Assembly (NCBI RefSeq): GCF_030164465.1
Contig: NZ_JASNJE010000007.1
Coordinates: 1 to 64,000, forward strand
Direction of reading: 5' to 3'
Length of the DNA stretch: 64,000 nucleotides
Source of the DNA: Sedimentitalea xiamensis
GTDB taxonomy: Bacteria > Pseudomonadota > Alphaproteobacteria > Rhodobacterales > Rhodobacteraceae
Each line of letters starts with the position of its first letter. Position 1 is the stretch's first letter. The notes under the pieces are model-generated. The model did no database searches. It worked only from the letters and a program-made list of their open reading frames with translations, and had not been told where the DNA came from. The position numbers and the translations under genes are program-made. Below, piece by piece: positions 63,017 through 64,000 of this stretch.

Positions 63017-63808
63017 ATGACAGCCACCTATGGCCATCTGACATGGCAAGACGTGCGCGACGCCGACAAGGACCGCGTCGTCATTCTCAATGTGTCGGCG
63101 ACCGAAGACCACGGCCCGCACATGCCGCTGGACACCGACACGGTATTGGGCATGGCGGTCGCCGAAGGCGTCGCGGCCGCCGCGCCGGACGAGGTCTTCG
63201 TGATGCCCGCCGTGCCCTACGGGTTCAACGAACATCACAAGGATTTTCCGGGGGTGATCTGGATTCAGCCGGAAACGCTGCTTGCCTTCGTCACCGACAT
63301 CACGAAATCCCTCGCCCATCACGGCTTTCGCCGCATCCTGCTGCTGAACTCGCACGGGTCCAACCACCCGGTTCTTGACCTCGCCGCACGCAAGACGGTG
63401 ATCGAAACCGGAATCATCTGCGTCTCGGCTTCCTACTGGAACCTGATGTCGGCGCGGATCAACGAAATCCGCAAGTCCGAGATCGGCGGGATCGCCCATG
63501 CCGGCGAATTCGAGACGGCGATGTACATGCATCTGCATCCGGACCGGGTGCACCCGGAAAAATCCGAAACGCAGAACCTGCACAACCCGGACAGCAGGTT
63601 CTTCAACCTCGATCTGGCCGGGGGCGGCGGCGGCGCAATGCTGATGCGCTGGTGGTCCGAGGTTTCGCCCGACGGAACGATGGGCGACCCCACGGTCGCC
63701 GACCCCGAGACCGGCAAGCGGTTCCTGGAGGCCGCTATCGAAGAAACCACCGCCCTGATCCGCGAAATCCGCGCGCTGCCGATCCTGCCGCGCAAGGATC
63801 ATCACTAA
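63017..63808 (+). CDS. Creatininase-family amidohydrolase
   Basis: 263 residues, normal for the family. Metal-site motifs are NVSATEDHGPHMPLDTDTVL, LLNSHGSNHPVLDLAARK and GIAHAGEFETAMYMHLHP. Members hydrolyse a cyclic or open amide (creatinine, formamide derivatives, mycofactocin and riboflavin-pathway steps). The substrate here is not defined. The gene lies between the binding-protein gene and the permease and probably acts on the imported compound. Confidence 0.9.
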   Translation: MTATYGHLTWQDVRDADKDRVVILNVSATEDHGPHMPLDTDTVLGMAVAEGVAAAAPDEVFVMPAVPYGFNEHHKDFPGVIWIQPETLLAFVTDITKSLAHHGFRRILLLNSHGSNHPVLDLAARKTVIETGIICVSASYWNLMSARINEIRKSEIGGIAHAGEFETAMYMHLHPDRVHPEKSETQNLHNPDSRFFNLDLAGGGGGAMLMRWWSEVSPDGTMGDPTVADPETGKRFLEAAIEETTALIREIRALPILPRKDHH

Positions 63809-63838
63809 CATGCGGCCGAACTTTCACGGAGTCCCCCT

Positions 63839-64000
63839 TTGGACATCGACCTGATCCTGCGAGTCTATCCGTTCTTCCTGGAAGCGGCGCTCGTCACCAT
63901 CCAGTTGTCGGTGCTGACCACGATCCTGGGCCTGATCTGCGGCGCGCTCGGGGCGGCGGCCCGCCTGTCGCGCAGCGCCGTCCTGCGCGCCATCGGGGCC
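63839..64000 (+). CDS. Amino-acid ABC transporter permease (partial, cut by the window)
   Basis: 54 residues are visible. The TTG at 63839 has GGAG before it and reads DIDLILRVYPFFLEAALVTI, followed by the first helix of a HisM/GlnP-type permease. The rest lies beyond the right edge. Confidence 0.75.
   Translation, partial: MDIDLILRVYPFFLEAALVTIQLSVLTTILGLICGALGAAARLSRSAVLRAIGA

Overview
The window reads as a G+C-rich alphaproteobacterial chromosome segment of the Rhodobacterales (Roseobacter/Paracoccus-like). The grounds are gene content and order: a formate dehydrogenase locus with DUF3305/DUF3306 partners, RutR-regulated reductive pyrimidine catabolism, TRAP and ABC uptake systems, CarD next to a 7Fe ferredoxin, and a 23-base intergenic element that I know from sequences of this order. 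No phage, insertion sequence, CRISPR array or rRNA gene was seen. The first ~110 bases are almost pure G/C homopolymer and look like a low-quality contig end.

Layout. 0.1-4 kb: a cNMP/CBS/DUF294 signalling protein, a small membrane protein and a membrane-anchored PAS/HAMP DEDDh exonuclease, the set usually found beside acetate-type symporters. 4-7 kb: a flavin reductase and the operon DUF6494-apbC-biotin/lipoate ligase-DUF6505. 7-19.4 kb: a membrane-bound, Cys-type formate dehydrogenase locus (polyferredoxin, DUF3305, DUF3306, TorD-like chaperone, Tat micro-protein, alpha, beta and gamma subunits, a WD40-cytochrome c, a 42-aa membrane peptide and an HTH-PBP regulator). 19.4-21.7 kb: a tungstate ABC importer (tupBCA), which suggests the enzyme uses tungsten. 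21.8-33.6 kb: uracil/thymine catabolism by the reductive route (PreT-PreA, dihydropyrimidinase, ureidopropionase, NMT1-type ABC importer). A TetR regulator is present with two RutR-like boxes, and a CAP-RTX gene is lodged in the middle.

33.6-42.9 kb: a catabolic cluster I cannot assign to a known pathway. It has a ChrR-like cupin, a 3-hydroxyanthranilate dioxygenase, a TRAP transporter, a LysR regulator, an aspartate dehydrogenase, an orphan CoxL-like molybdenum hydroxylase and a DapA-like aldolase. It is the best candidate for an undescribed system.

43-64 kb: mostly housekeeping and scattered genes. These are glycosyltransferases, metY, a SIMPL protein, a PilP-like membrane protein, a 5' remnant of 4-hydroxyphenylpyruvate dioxygenase beside an AsnC regulator, a Kef-type antiporter, cobT/cobS, a large transporter, carD, fdxA, a sulfotransferase-like gene, two identical tRNA-Asp genes and a pirin. 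The window ends in a LysR/amino-acid ABC/creatininase-type cluster cut by its right edge.
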